NCBI GenBank assembly: GCA_003194525.1
Contig: NBIV01000014.1
Coordinates: 248,001-312,000 of the forward strand
Length of the DNA: 64,000 nucleotides
Origin: Gracilariopsis chorda
Taxonomy: Eukaryota > Rhodophyta > Florideophyceae > Gracilariales > Gracilariaceae
Reading direction: 5' to 3'
Shown one piece after another: positions 33,016-42,374 of the stretch. Below the pieces are notes generated by a model. That model was given only the letters and a program-made list of their open reading frames with translations, was not told the DNA's origin and ran no database searches. Made by a program: the position numbers and the translations under genes. The first letter of the stretch is position 1. Every line of letters begins with the position of its first letter.

Positions 33016-34519
33016 GGTACCACTGGAATCGGAATGCAGCGCCATAGCGTATGATCCGCGTCATGTTTAGCGTCGTACCACCGGACCTGCCGCATGCAGT
33101 TTGGATGCAGCTTATAGAAATTCATGAACTGGAGTTGTCCAGTGTGTCACGTTAAGTATGTGTAGTCAAGATTCCACGACGAGTAAAGATAGTGACATGT
33201 TTTTTTTGTTTTTAGTTTACCGATGATAGACGCTCAGGTTGAAGAGGCGCCTTTGCGGCCATCAAAGTGATTGCAAGTCGCAGTTGACAAGCACTTTGCA
33301 TCTGATCGAATACGAATACAAGTTACGAAAGTAATGTAGGCTTGAACGTGGACAGAGACTGTAGGATTTAACACTCAAAAAGGTATTTTTAAGGAATCTA
33401 GGAACATGAAGCCGCTTGTTCTTGAGATGGAGATTTCATGGCAATCAGAGATCTGCCACTATAGTGCATCCAGAATTCATTCAAGGTACTCTCACTTGTT
33501 TCAAAGGAGCCGGGCTTTCTTAATCCGGACTCCGTAGTACATCGTGGAAGGCTAATGGACGAGACGGTCCATCTGTGACGGTTCATCCTTCGGTGGGAGA
33601 ATCCAAAACGAGGGACAGGACGATGCAGTAATGGAGAAAATGTGGGATTTCAAGAAAGCTGGACCATCGGCGATGCGAATGGGTGGCTATAGTAACGAAT
33701 GAGTTTTACGATAATATTGAAATGGCTGCGTGGTGTTTGTGAGTTCGAAAACTGCTTCCATCAAGAAGACAGCGTGGCTTTCGACGGTGAGTTTTTTTTA
33801 GAGTATATGGTTTTGGGGCTGACAATTCATCACGCACCGCAAAGTGCAAGTATAGATCCATGATTGTGATTACATGAATCGGCTGACAACAGTTAATTGG
33901 AAGAACCATGAGGTATCTTGAGTCCAAGTTTCACTGTTGGCGAAAGGCGTGGAGAGGTAGTGGACACCTAGTCTATGTGTTGGGGATCACCAATGAACTG
34001 AAATTCCACTTCAATTATGACTCGTCCCCAACAGTTAAGACACAGCGATCTGCAGTTTTTCGAAGCTGTGCTGTCGACATATCTATGAGCACCCCCCGAA
34101 GATGCTGGTCAGGAGGGGCGCATCTGGAAGCATTTTTCGTAACCTCAAAACAAGACACAGGTTAGCCCTAAGCCTGATCCAAAGTTATGTGCAAAGAGCG
34201 CACTTGCGCACAAACTGAATTCTCGCCCCGTGAGTGGCTGCTCATCCATGATGCGCCAGTGGCATAGACCGCAGCCACCAAACCGTGAGCCAACAGGATT
34301 CACCCAACCCTCTCCTGCGAAGGTCTTGCAACATGCAGCTGACACACGCCGACGCACTTCGATCTCCCGTCCTCTCTTGCCGTCGTCGTTACCTCGTCGT
34401 CGTCATCGTCGCCTTCAAGCTCACCGCCGCGGTCCGAAACAGCTCCAGCATCCACTTTCTTTGTTCTTCACCGTAGTCACTCCTCGCTTTTCTAATAGAT
34501 CGACACGCGTCCCCCCATC
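33016..34519. other. Intergenic, no supported gene
   Basis: No ORF above 97 codons and no motif recognised. The last 250 bp before the transporter start are rich in CGTC/CTC tracts on the plus strand, as in other gene-upstream regions here. Confidence 0.45.
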
Positions 34520-35860
34520 ATGAAGTTTTCCACCTCAACGTCCGTATTGGGCATGATCTTCTTCGGGACGATGTGCTCCTTGCTTGCCAAGCTCATCTAC
34601 TCGGTGCATGCACCCAGTGTGTACGGCGGAAGAGATTATTACGAGAAACCGTGGCTGCAAGTGCTTGCCATGTTTGTTGGAATGTCCGTGTGCGTAGTGC
34701 TCGACCTTCTGAAGAAGCCCCGCCCAACCGCCAGAGCTCTTCACAGTGGCGAGACAAACCCGCTGCTGAGGCCGCAGCATCCTTCGCCATCGGTGTGGAT
34801 TATCAGTATTCCCACGTTGTTCGACCTTTTTGCCACCGCTTGCGGTACCACTGGATTGCTGTACACCAGCGTATCTGTGTACCAAATGTTACGCGGCGCC
34901 ATGCTTGTCTGGACGGCACTGTTATCCATCATATTCCTTCGCAGACGTCTTTCAGCCCTCAACTACGGCGGCATCTTCTTCTGCGTGCTAGGCATAGCAC
35001 TGGTGGGAATGGCAAATGTATGGGCTGAAGGAAGTCCAGCTTCAAGATCTCAAACGTTGTTCGGAATCGCCATCATCTTGGTTGGACAGATCTTGCAAGC
35101 GGCTCAAACGGTGATGGAAGAGTTTTTGCTGCAGGACTTGAGAATGTCCTCTTTAAGAGTGGTTGCTTGGGAAGGAGTGTTTGGGATTCTTCACTGCGTT
35201 ATATGGGTGTTCCCTATTGTGTACTTCCTTCCTGGTGGCGACCACGGGCATTTGGAAGACGTAGTGGATGCGTTTTACATGCTGACACATTCTTGGGCTG
35301 TGGCAGGAATCATTTTCACAGACATGACAATGATGCTGTTTTACAACTTGTTTGGCATGGAAGTGACCGATTCGTTGAGCGCCGTTCACCGTGTGGTGAT
35401 AGAAACTCTTCGAACGCTAGCCGTTTGGATAGTGGATCTTCTAATATACTACGTATTTTCAGGTGGAAGACTTGGCGAAGCATGGAACAAGTACTCGTGG
35501 TTGCAGTTGTTTGGCTTTTCGTTGCTTGTTTTCGGTACTATTCTGTACAACTTCGAAAACCTAAAGGCGGACTACGAGAAGCGCCGCAAAAAGGCAACAG
35601 AGGCGGTCAAAGGTGTGCCTGATACTAAACTGGTGACGCAGTACGAAGCTGTAGAAGCGCTTGCAGAGAAAAGGCATATATCTATCCCGATGGTGATTGA
35701 CGAGGAAGAGGAATTCGAGGAAGAGGAGGAAATAGTTGGCTCCTTCTATGGACAAACGGTGGGAAGTGTGGCCCACAGCCCGTTTCTGGTTGCCGGTACC
35801 ACACCCACGTCGTTCTCTTCTTCACTGAGGCATCGTTCATCATCTATTGGTCGCAACTAA
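34520..35860 (+). CDS. Drug/metabolite-type transporter, SLC35F6-like
   Basis: The 446-residue membrane protein has about ten hydrophobic segments between residues 1 and 350, typical of the DMT superfamily to which nucleotide-sugar transporters belong. Features shared with the SLC35F6 group are the FDLFATACGTTGLLYTSVSVYQMLRG block (about residues 95-120), FLRRRLSALNYGGIFFCVLGIALVG, and ILQAAQTVMEEFLLQDLRMSSLRVVAWEGVFG. The substrate of that group is not firmly known; in animals it is placed in lysosomes and mitochondria. The cytosolic C-terminal 100 residues contain a strongly acidic stretch (EEEEFEEEEEI) and a Ser-rich end. No intron. Confidence 0.88.
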   Translation: MKFSTSTSVLGMIFFGTMCSLLAKLIYSVHAPSVYGGRDYYEKPWLQVLAMFVGMSVCVVLDLLKKPRPTARALHSGETNPLLRPQHPSPSVWIISIPTLFDLFATACGTTGLLYTSVSVYQMLRGAMLVWTALLSIIFLRRRLSALNYGGIFFCVLGIALVGMANVWAEGSPASRSQTLFGIAIILVGQILQAAQTVMEEFLLQDLRMSSLRVVAWEGVFGILHCVIWVFPIVYFLPGGDHGHLEDVVDAFYMLTHSWAVAGIIFTDMTMMLFYNLFGMEVTDSLSAVHRVVIETLRTLAVWIVDLLIYYVFSGGRLGEAWNKYSWLQLFGFSLLVFGTILYNFENLKADYEKRRKKATEAVKGVPDTKLVTQYEAVEALAEKRHISIPMVIDEEEEFEEEEEIVGSFYGQTVGSVAHSPFLVAGTTPTSFSSSLRHRSSSIGRN

Positions 35861-36240
35861 CTGGTAAGGCGACTCCACTTTGAGATACCAAGGGAAACAT
35901 TTAGCAGCTGCTTGGTGCGCTTGGGTGTGGTATCTCTGGGATGACCATGCCTGGCCATGATGCAACTTGACTTGATGAATCACACATGTGACGCGTGTAC
36001 GGAGGAGAGCAATGGGCAGCCGCAGCCGCACATCGCAGTTTATGTGCCATGTAGGATAGCTACGGAACGCTGTCATGGCGAGCCGAATGGCTCTCAACAG
36101 CACCGCCCCCGCGCACATAGAGGGAGTGGATGCGACGGAGTGATGGGGCGGTCAGCACAAAGTAATCGATAAGATAGTAGAACACCGGAAACGCTGTCAT
36201 TCATAAACCAATTTTGTTTGCCACGTTCCTTGACTGCGCC
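35861..36240. other. Short intergenic between two transporters
   Basis: About 380 bp between two genes in the same direction. I see no motif. Confidence 0.4.
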
Positions 36241-37395
36241 ATGAATCGCATCCCGCCACCGACTCTGACGTTCCACAAAGCTGGCCCACTAACATTTCAT
36301 GCATCGTCACGTCTGCCGCGACTCCTGACATCAACAGCACCTCGGCGCGGAACGCCTCTTCACTCAACTCGCAGCAGCCTTCCCTCACACAATCCCCCTC
36401 CTCAAGAAACGCACAAGGAGTCGTCAATGCCAAAGCCACCACCACCGCCGCTGCTTCCCACGCAAAGCAGCAAAGCAGCAAAGTCAGCGCAATGCGGGCA
36501 AAGCGCTGTTCAGAATGCGCTAATCATCAACGCGGTGCCCTTCCTATGGGGTTCATACTCGCCCGCGATAAAGCTAATCAATCAAGTGGAACCAACAATT
36601 CCAACCGTACTTCTAAACCTACTCTGTTTCGTCTTTGCACAATTAGCAATATCACTAACTCGAACACTAACAAACGACAAGTCGACGCTTCCACTTCGCG
36701 CCGGTCTGGAACTGGGCTCGTACCTATTCGTAGGTTCTCTGCTGAATTTGGCGGCGCTTTCGTACACCTCTGCGCCGCGGTCAGCCTTTCTGGTGCAGCT
36801 TACAACTGTGTTTGTGCCGCTGTTGCAGCGGATACGCGGTCAATACATTGCGCCGTCCATCTGGAAAGCATGCATTCTAGCCATTTGCGGCGCACTCGTT
36901 CTTGCAAACGATGCACTTTCGCAGGCGGCGAATGTAGGTGACGCACTCTCGCTACTGGCGGCAGCGTGTTACAGTGCGCATGTAGTGCGGCTGGACGTGG
37001 TATCGAGCAGCGCGTCGACGCTTTCTTTAGTGGATGCGAAAACGCGCACGCAAGTAGCATTAGCGGCGGTATGCGTGGGGCTGTTTTCAGGCGGAGACAA
37101 TGTGGAGTTCGTAAAGGGAGTATTTCGCGGTGACGAAACGTGGAACTGGTGGTTAACGACGTTGATAGGGGCGTTATGGGTGGGAGGATGCACGACTTCA
37201 GCAGCGACTTTTCTGCAAGTAGAAGGGCAGGCACGAGTTGGAGCGACTCGAGCGGCAGTTTTTTACGCGTCTCAACCTGTATGGGCGGCGCTTTTATCGG
37301 TATTGCTACAAGTGGATACTCTGACGGTGAACGAGGTTCTCGGCGGGGCAATGATTGTGAGCGCGGGCGTACTTGTGGCTTTCTCCAAACAGTGA
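36241..37395 (+). CDS. EamA/DMT-family permease, probably plastid-targeted
   Basis: The 384-residue product has a long N terminus (about 75 residues) that is Ser/Thr/Arg/Pro-rich with almost no acids (LTFHKAGPLTFHASSRLPRLLTST), typical of a plastid transit peptide. About ten transmembrane helices follow. They include AVPFLWGSYSPAIKLI with the EamA-like WGS/P start, then SAPRSAFLVQLTTVFVPLLQ in the first half and TRAAVFYASQPVWAALLSVLL then LGGAMIVSAGVLVAF in the second. Plant plastid EamA proteins of this kind transport unknown metabolites. The ATG at 36241 gives the more typical leader; another in-frame ATG at 36214 adds nine residues. Its stop lies 17 bases from the stop of the convergent pentapeptide gene. 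Confidence 0.85.
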   Translation: MNRIPPPTLTFHKAGPLTFHASSRLPRLLTSTAPRRGTPLHSTRSSLPSHNPPPQETHKESSMPKPPPPPLLPTQSSKAAKSAQCGQSAVQNALIINAVPFLWGSYSPAIKLINQVEPTIPTVLLNLLCFVFAQLAISLTRTLTNDKSTLPLRAGLELGSYLFVGSLLNLAALSYTSAPRSAFLVQLTTVFVPLLQRIRGQYIAPSIWKACILAICGALVLANDALSQAANVGDALSLLAAACYSAHVVRLDVVSSSASTLSLVDAKTRTQVALAAVCVGLFSGGDNVEFVKGVFRGDETWNWWLTTLIGALWVGGCTTSAATFLQVEGQARVGATRAAVFYASQPVWAALLSVLLQVDTLTVNEVLGGAMIVSAGVLVAFSKQ

Positions 37396-37412
37396 GCGGA
37401 GGTTGCAAGGTT

Positions 37413-38099
37413 TCAACGACGACAGCCGAGACTTTCCCTGGTGGGCGCGCCGGTGAGCGGGTTGGTTCCCTTCAAGGTGGGGTTCTTGCATAGAGAGCGT
37501 TGCGCAAAATCACCAATGTAGACGTCGGTAAAGTCTGCGTTTTCGAGAATGGCGTTTTCAAAGGTGGAGTCGCTCAAGACGGCGTTGACGAAAATGACGT
37601 CGGTAAGATCGGCGTTATCAAAGGTAACGCGATCGGCGATGGCGTTTGTGAAATCGGTGGCTCTGAACGAGGCCGAGAAAGCGTAGCTCTTTGACAATTG
37701 GACGTCTGTGAGGTTGGCGTTGTCAAAGTTGGCGCTGGACATTATGGCGCCTGACAAGTCGTAGGAGGAGAGGTTTCGACTGGAGAGGTTGCATTCGCGA
37801 AGATCCAGAAGCGTGTCTCTTGCGGCGTTAGCCTGGCCGATTGCGGAGGAGGTTGGCTGACAGCGGGTTGGATTGGCGCGATCTATGGGGGGAAGCTTTG
37901 TTAATGCGGCTTGTGCTGGGGGGGGGGTGAGGGTTAGAGAGAGGGAGAGGGCGGCGACTGAAAGGGCTTTGAGGGCTGCTATTGGAAGGGAGGGATGTGT
38001 TGAGGGAGCGGCGACGCAGCGGGGGGCGTAGGGGACGCGGTGGGGGGGCGGGGGGGTTGCCGGGAGGACGGGGACGGCGGGGAGGAAGGCGAAAGGCAT
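37413..38099 (-). CDS. Thylakoid-lumen pentapeptide-repeat protein
   Basis: The 228-residue product has a two-part leader. First comes a basic/Pro/Ser plastid part, then a hydrophobic core (LKALSVAALSLSLTLTPPPAQAA) ending in AQA-A, a good signal-peptidase site for export into the thylakoid lumen. The mature part carries pentapeptide repeats of the A(D/N)Lxx/F type: LSSYDLSGAIMSSANFDNANLTDVQL, then ADRVTFDNADLTDVIFVNAVL and FENAILENADFTDV. They form a right-handed beta helix. The end (LCKNPTLKGTNPLTGAPTRESLGCR) with two cysteines is typical of lumen proteins of the TL17 group and cyanobacterial relatives. Function of the group is unclear. A longer frame reaches 38264, but its added residues are Pro/His-rich. 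Confidence 0.85.
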   Translation of the reverse strand: MPFAFLPAVPVLPATPPPPHRVPYAPRCVAAPSTHPSLPIAALKALSVAALSLSLTLTPPPAQAALTKLPPIDRANPTRCQPTSSAIGQANAARDTLLDLRECNLSSRNLSSYDLSGAIMSSANFDNANLTDVQLSKSYAFSASFRATDFTNAIADRVTFDNADLTDVIFVNAVLSDSTFENAILENADFTDVYIGDFAQRSLCKNPTLKGTNPLTGAPTRESLGCRR

Positions 38100-39013
38100 G
38101 CTGAAGACGTGTTGTGGGGCGGGGGGAGGGTGGTGGCGGTGACGGAGATTTTGGTGGGGGGTGGGGCGGGGGATTGGAGATTTGGGAGGGGAGAGGTGGA
38201 TGTGTGGTTTTAATTTCGGGTTCGTGATTTGGGGGGCAGTTTTGTTGTTGAGGGGTGTGTACATCGCGTGTCGGGCACGGCGCGAGTGGGGGACGCGCGC
38301 GCGAGATGAGTCGGCGAGGGGGGATTGTTATTGCATGCGGCGGTAAGGCAAGTAGACCCATTGTAGATCGGGAATGGCCCCAGTTGTAAGCGTATATCAG
38401 AGGGATGGAGCCGATGCGCGGACTGTTGTGTGGCTATCATAGTACGCGTGCGAAACGGTCGGAAGCGCGGACTGGCGCTGCGCGGCGCTGGTTTGGGCGC
38501 GGGGACGTGGGCGCTGGCTGGTGCGGAGCGCTGGGGGGACGCCGCGCGGCGGGAACAAGGAACGACGGGCATGGGCATCTGCTTTACCACAGGCGCTGCG
38601 CGAAGTGTCGGGGGGGGGGGGGGGGCGCGCACGAAGACGGCGGCGGCGCTGCGCGGCCGGCGTTAAATACAGTTTGCAGATGTGCATGCAGACCAGCTCC
38701 GTGGTGCGCTAAATACAGTGTGCAGATCAGCTCCGTGATCCGCTAAATACAGTGTGCAGATCAGCTCCGTGATCCGCTGAATACAGTGTGCAGATCAGCT
38801 CCGTGATCCGCAGGCGCGCAACGCAACGCACGCGCCGCGCGCGCGTGCCAGGTCGCCAGCGCGTGACGCAATGATGATCCACGAACAGAAAACGGCGCCC
38901 CCCCCCCCCAATGGAAAGAGCGTCCCACACCGCGTCGACGCACCCCGCCACGGAACGTTCCGTTCCCCCCGTTCCCCCCCTTCCCCCCTTCCCCATCCCC
39001 CGCCCCCCGCGCA
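38100..39013. promoter_or_regulatory. Divergent intergenic with G/C runs and tandem repeats
   Basis: Holds both upstream regions of the pentapeptide (-) and AGC kinase (+) genes. On the plus strand it switches from G-rich (G16 run at 38610-38625) to C-rich (C12 at 38898-38909, then C/T tracts to 39000), so each gene sees C-rich sequence on its own coding strand. A 34-bp tandem repeat sits in the middle. Confidence 0.55.
38664..38811 (+). repeat. 34-bp tandem repeat, three units plus a longer diverged one
   Basis: Three units (38710-38743, 38744-38777, 38778-38811) are identical except for one base. The unit at 38664-38709 is similar, with about 12 extra bases. Each unit contains AAATACAGTGTGCAGATC and GCTCCGTGATCCGC. 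It lies about 200-350 bp before the AGC kinase start. Confidence 0.9.
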
Positions 39014-40957
39014 ATGGCCGCGTCCGCAACGCTCCATCAAACGCGCTCCCTCCCCCGCGCTCCGCTTCGTCAGCGCCCCGCCCCCGCCCCCGCCGCGCCA
39101 GCCCCTCCAACCATCCCCCCCCTCCGCCGCTCTCTCAACCTCAGAACGCGCTTGTATCGCGCCCCAACCGATCGAGTCCACCACGACGCCCTCTCTCTGC
39201 TGGAGCGAATCCCCCCAACGCTCACCGCTTCCGCCCTGGTCAAATGCGCCAGACATCCCCTCTTCGCGCGCTCCGATCGACTCTGGCTGGAGCTTCGCTC
39301 CACTCTCGTCCTGCTCACCGCCGACTCGGCACACTTTGTCGGCTTGTTTTCCTTGCATGCATGCTCCATTCGCCGCAGCGCCAATGCGCCCGTGCTCAAG
39401 ATTTGCAGAGCCGCTTCGTCACATTGCGTCTGCATTCGCTTCGATGACGACCACACAGCCGCCATTTGGCACACCGCCTTGAACAACGCCACCACACAGC
39501 GCAATGTCGCCATTTCAGACTTTGAGTTTATCAGCCCCATTGGAAAGGGCGCCAGTGCCAAGGTCTTCCTCGTCGCGGACAGGAAGACAGGCCAAAAGCT
39601 CGCCCTCAAGGTCCTCGACAAGGCACGAGTATTCGAGTCCAAGACCGCCTTGAGACACGCCCTACATGAGCGTCTGGCCCTGCAAATGGTCGACGGACAC
39701 CCGTTCTTCTCCCGTCTCAAGTACGCCTTTCAGACCAGAACGCACCTCTACCTAGCCATTCACTTTTACGACGGCGGTGATTTGCACCAGTATCTCACCA
39801 CCCACTCCGGCCGTCTTAGCGAACCGCAAGTGAAAAGTGTCGCCGCGCAAGTGCTGCTCGCTTTGGAGCACTTGCATAGTCTCGGTTTTGTGTACCGTGA
39901 TCTCAAGCCGGAAAACGTCTTGCTCGATTCGCACGGACATGTTCGACTGGCTGATTTTGGTTTGTGCAAGTTTCTACCGGATACCTCTCTCACTAATACT
40001 ATATGCGGAACGCACACTTACGCCGCCCCGGAGATGCTTTCCGTGCGCAACTACGGAAAGTCGGTTGATTTATGGGCGTTTGGCGTCTTTGTGTACCATA
40101 TGTTGAGGGGACGCACGCCGTACGAAGCGCGTGAACTGGATCAAGTCATCGCTAATATGAATAATAGACGCATTCGATTCTCCTCGAGTACGTCCGGACA
40201 ACTGGTCAACATGGTCAAACGTCTACTGGACTGGAACCCGGACACCAGATTGGGCTGCGGACCCTCAGGGTGCGCTCAAGTTCGTGAGCACCCATTCTTT
40301 CACGGCACCGATTGGCACAAGGTGCTATCCAGACAACCAGCGGGCACTGCTTTATTCGCCGATTCGCCTCGCAGCAGTGCTAGTGATGGAATTGGTGCCA
40401 CTGGACCTAGTGGCGCGCATCGCGATACTTCCGCATCGCCACCGCCTCCGCCGCCGCCCTCCGCCAATCTGCCCGCCGCCGCCGGCTCGTGCGCCGCCGC
40501 GCTCGCCGCCAATCAGGCCGGGGAGACGCCGTCCACGCTCATCATGACGGACGAATACGCGCATATGGACGCGCTTGACGAGGGCGCCACGCACGCCATG
40601 GGCGCGGCGCGAGGCGCGTCTGGCGTAAGCGATGGCGCGCTGCGCGCCGGCACGGACGCTCATTCGCGTGGCGCGCACACGTCGCTTAGGGAACGCATGA
40701 AGGCGGCGTGCGCTGTGCAGGACGACTTGAGAAACTTTGACATGAGGGAGTGGGGGAAAATTAGCGTGGATCAGGATTATGATGACGTTGAGTACGGCGA
40801 CCATGCACTTTGGCCTGTTGCTAGGGCGAGACGTAAGGTACTTGACGACGAGTGGTTGATTGTTGGCTACGCGTATTGTAGCGCTGGTCCCGATGACGCC
40901 GGGGAAGGTGGTGGTGGTGGTGGTGACGTGGGAGGCGGCGCGGGTGCTCGTGCGTAG
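39014..40957 (+). CDS. AGC-family Ser/Thr protein kinase (AKT/S6K-like) with PH-like N terminus
   Basis: The 647-residue product has a basic, Pro-rich start. A probable PH domain spans about residues 70-160 (KCARHPLFARSDRLWLELRSTLVLL...FDDDHTAAIWHTAL). The kinase domain begins at about 170 with FEFISPIGKGASAKVFLV, followed by LALKVLDK (lysine), VYRDLKPENVLLD, LADFGLCKF and, in the activation loop, TNTICGTHTYAAPEM. DWNPDTRLGCGPSG is the AGC subdomain XI. The order and the CGT-x-x-Y-x-APE loop place it with AKT/SGK/S6K kinases, normally activated by PDK1 at the loop threonine. After the kinase comes an Ala/Pro/Gly-rich insert of about 150 residues, unusual in length. Then an AGC tail follows, with DEWLIVGYAYCS as a possible hydrophobic motif. 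The protein ends in a glycine run. Confidence 0.9.
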   Translation: MAASATLHQTRSLPRAPLRQRPAPAPAAPAPPTIPPLRRSLNLRTRLYRAPTDRVHHDALSLLERIPPTLTASALVKCARHPLFARSDRLWLELRSTLVLLTADSAHFVGLFSLHACSIRRSANAPVLKICRAASSHCVCIRFDDDHTAAIWHTALNNATTQRNVAISDFEFISPIGKGASAKVFLVADRKTGQKLALKVLDKARVFESKTALRHALHERLALQMVDGHPFFSRLKYAFQTRTHLYLAIHFYDGGDLHQYLTTHSGRLSEPQVKSVAAQVLLALEHLHSLGFVYRDLKPENVLLDSHGHVRLADFGLCKFLPDTSLTNTICGTHTYAAPEMLSVRNYGKSVDLWAFGVFVYHMLRGRTPYEARELDQVIANMNNRRIRFSSSTSGQLVNMVKRLLDWNPDTRLGCGPSGCAQVREHPFFHGTDWHKVLSRQPAGTALFADSPRSSASDGIGATGPSGAHRDTSASPPPPPPPSANLPAAAGSCAAALAANQAGETPSTLIMTDEYAHMDALDEGATHAMGAARGASGVSDGALRAGTDAHSRGAHTSLRERMKAACAVQDDLRNFDMREWGKISVDQDYDDVEYGDHALWPVARARRKVLDDEWLIVGYAYCSAGPDDAGEGGGGGGDVGGGAGARA

Positions 40958-41159
40958 GTGGCGGCGTGAGATTGCGCAAGCGCGATTGGCGCTTTCGCGC
41001 CGCCGTTTGAATTTTGAAAACGGAGTCTGTTCGTTTCAAACCTTCAAACCTTCGAAAATTATTTGTCGCAATCCAATTCAGCCCATCCCTTCTGCTCGCA
41101 CCCGCCCTCAACCGCGGCCCGTCTACTCGTACCAACTCAAAACAACCACTTCCACCGCT

Positions 41160-41280
41160 CTCCCCCCCTCCCCCCCCTCCTCCTCCCCCCCGTCTCGTAC
41201 CCAACCTGCCCCCATCCTTCACCGTTCCTCGCCGACCCTCAACGTCCCTCGTCGTCCCTCACCCCCCCCCCCCTCATTGT
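41160..41280 (+). promoter_or_regulatory. C/T-rich leader region before EB1
   Basis: Nearly 120 bp of almost pure pyrimidine on the coding strand, including several runs of six or more C, lies 40 bp upstream of the EB1 ATG. Confidence 0.45.
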
Positions 41281-41317
41281 TCTCCTTTCGTGTACCATAC
41301 CCCACCACGTAGCACAT

Positions 41318-42169
41318 ATGCAGGTGTCCGGCGACTCCATCGGCATGATGGCCGGCGCGTACTTTGTCGGACGCAACCAACTTCTCCGCTGGATCAACGA
41401 ACTCACCGGGTTGAACTACACCAAAATCGAACAAACCGCCTCGGGTGTGTTCGCGTGTCACGTGTTTGACGCGCTTTTCCCCGGTAACGTCAAGCTCGAA
41501 AAAGTGAAATTCAACGCGAAACACTCGCACGAATTCATCCACAACTACAAAATCCTTCAAGCAGCCTTCAACTGCGCCAAGCTTCGCAAGCGCATCGACG
41601 TTGAAAAACTTATCAAAGCCAAGTACCAGGACAACTTAGAGTTTATTCAGTGGATTAAGGCCTTTTACGACGCGCATGCTTCGGAGGAAGCGTTGAACTA
41701 TGACGGGCGTAGTAGAAGGGAGAGCATTATGCAGAGGCCCGCCGCTGCCGGCGCTCGATCGGGTAGAACGGCTCTTGCGCAAAATCGACCAAGACTTCAT
41801 GAGGGCGCTTATGGAAGGGAGAGAAATGTTACGGGTAGGGCGGTTGCGGTGAGGAAAGCTGAATTTGATGCGCTGAAGGAAGAGAATGAAAAACTGAAAA
41901 ATGACGTGGCTGATTGTGAAGCGGATCGTGAATTCTACTTTTCCAAGCTGAGAGATGTTGAAGTTATAATCCAAGGCGTGGATGAAAAGATGAAGAATGA
42001 AGCGGAGGCGGTTGACTTGACGGCCGTGTTTAAGGAAATTCGAGCGGTCTTGTATGCTGAGGATGGCGGCGCCGATGAGGACGATGACCAAGCTGAGTTG
42101 GATGAACTTGCTGAGGAGGCGCAGCAGCTGCAGTTGGAAGAGGAGGAAGACGCTGAGTATGATGCATAA
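41318..42169 (+). CDS. EB1: Microtubule plus-end tracking protein EB1 (MAPRE)
   Basis: EB1 proteins follow growing microtubule ends and recruit other tip proteins. The 283-residue product has the calponin-homology domain at about residues 10-115 (YFVGRNQLLRWINELTGLNYTKIEQTASGVFACHVFDALFPG, KVKFNAKHSHEFIHNYKILQAAF, LIKAKYQDNLEFIQWIKAFYDAH). A basic Arg/Ala linker follows. The EB-homology coiled coil is at about 180-245, with the family core DREFYFSKLRDVEVIIQ. The tail is very acidic and ends EEEEDAEYDA. In animals and fungi the last residues are EEY/F; here two residues follow the EY. I chose the ATG at 41318 because the CH domain starts there and the upstream frame is low-complexity Pro/Ser. 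Confidence 0.95.
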   Translation: MQVSGDSIGMMAGAYFVGRNQLLRWINELTGLNYTKIEQTASGVFACHVFDALFPGNVKLEKVKFNAKHSHEFIHNYKILQAAFNCAKLRKRIDVEKLIKAKYQDNLEFIQWIKAFYDAHASEEALNYDGRSRRESIMQRPAAAGARSGRTALAQNRPRLHEGAYGRERNVTGRAVAVRKAEFDALKEENEKLKNDVADCEADREFYFSKLRDVEVIIQGVDEKMKNEAEAVDLTAVFKEIRAVLYAEDGGADEDDDQAELDELAEEAQQLQLEEEEDAEYDA

Positions 42170-42374
42170 GATAAGAGTATGGCCGGTACAGAGTTGTGAG
42201 CCGTGTTTTTTGTTTTTGTGAACCAGATGCTACCGCCAGGTATATATTTGTTTTTAAATATGAACACACCGTAGAAGTAGTGGTCGGTATTGTCGCCACA
42301 ACGCCCCATTTCACTTGTGTGTTTTTCTACATTTTTATAGCACGCGCCCTCTAGCTATTAATCTATTCCTTTTC

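Noticed and set aside
38664..38811. CRISPR-like spaced repeat
   Set aside because: Units are directly adjacent with no unique spacers, and the context is eukaryotic; it is a plain tandem repeat.
39070..39720. Minus-strand 216-codon ORF
   Set aside because: Antisense shadow of the AGC kinase, whose PH-like and kinase motifs are unmistakable.
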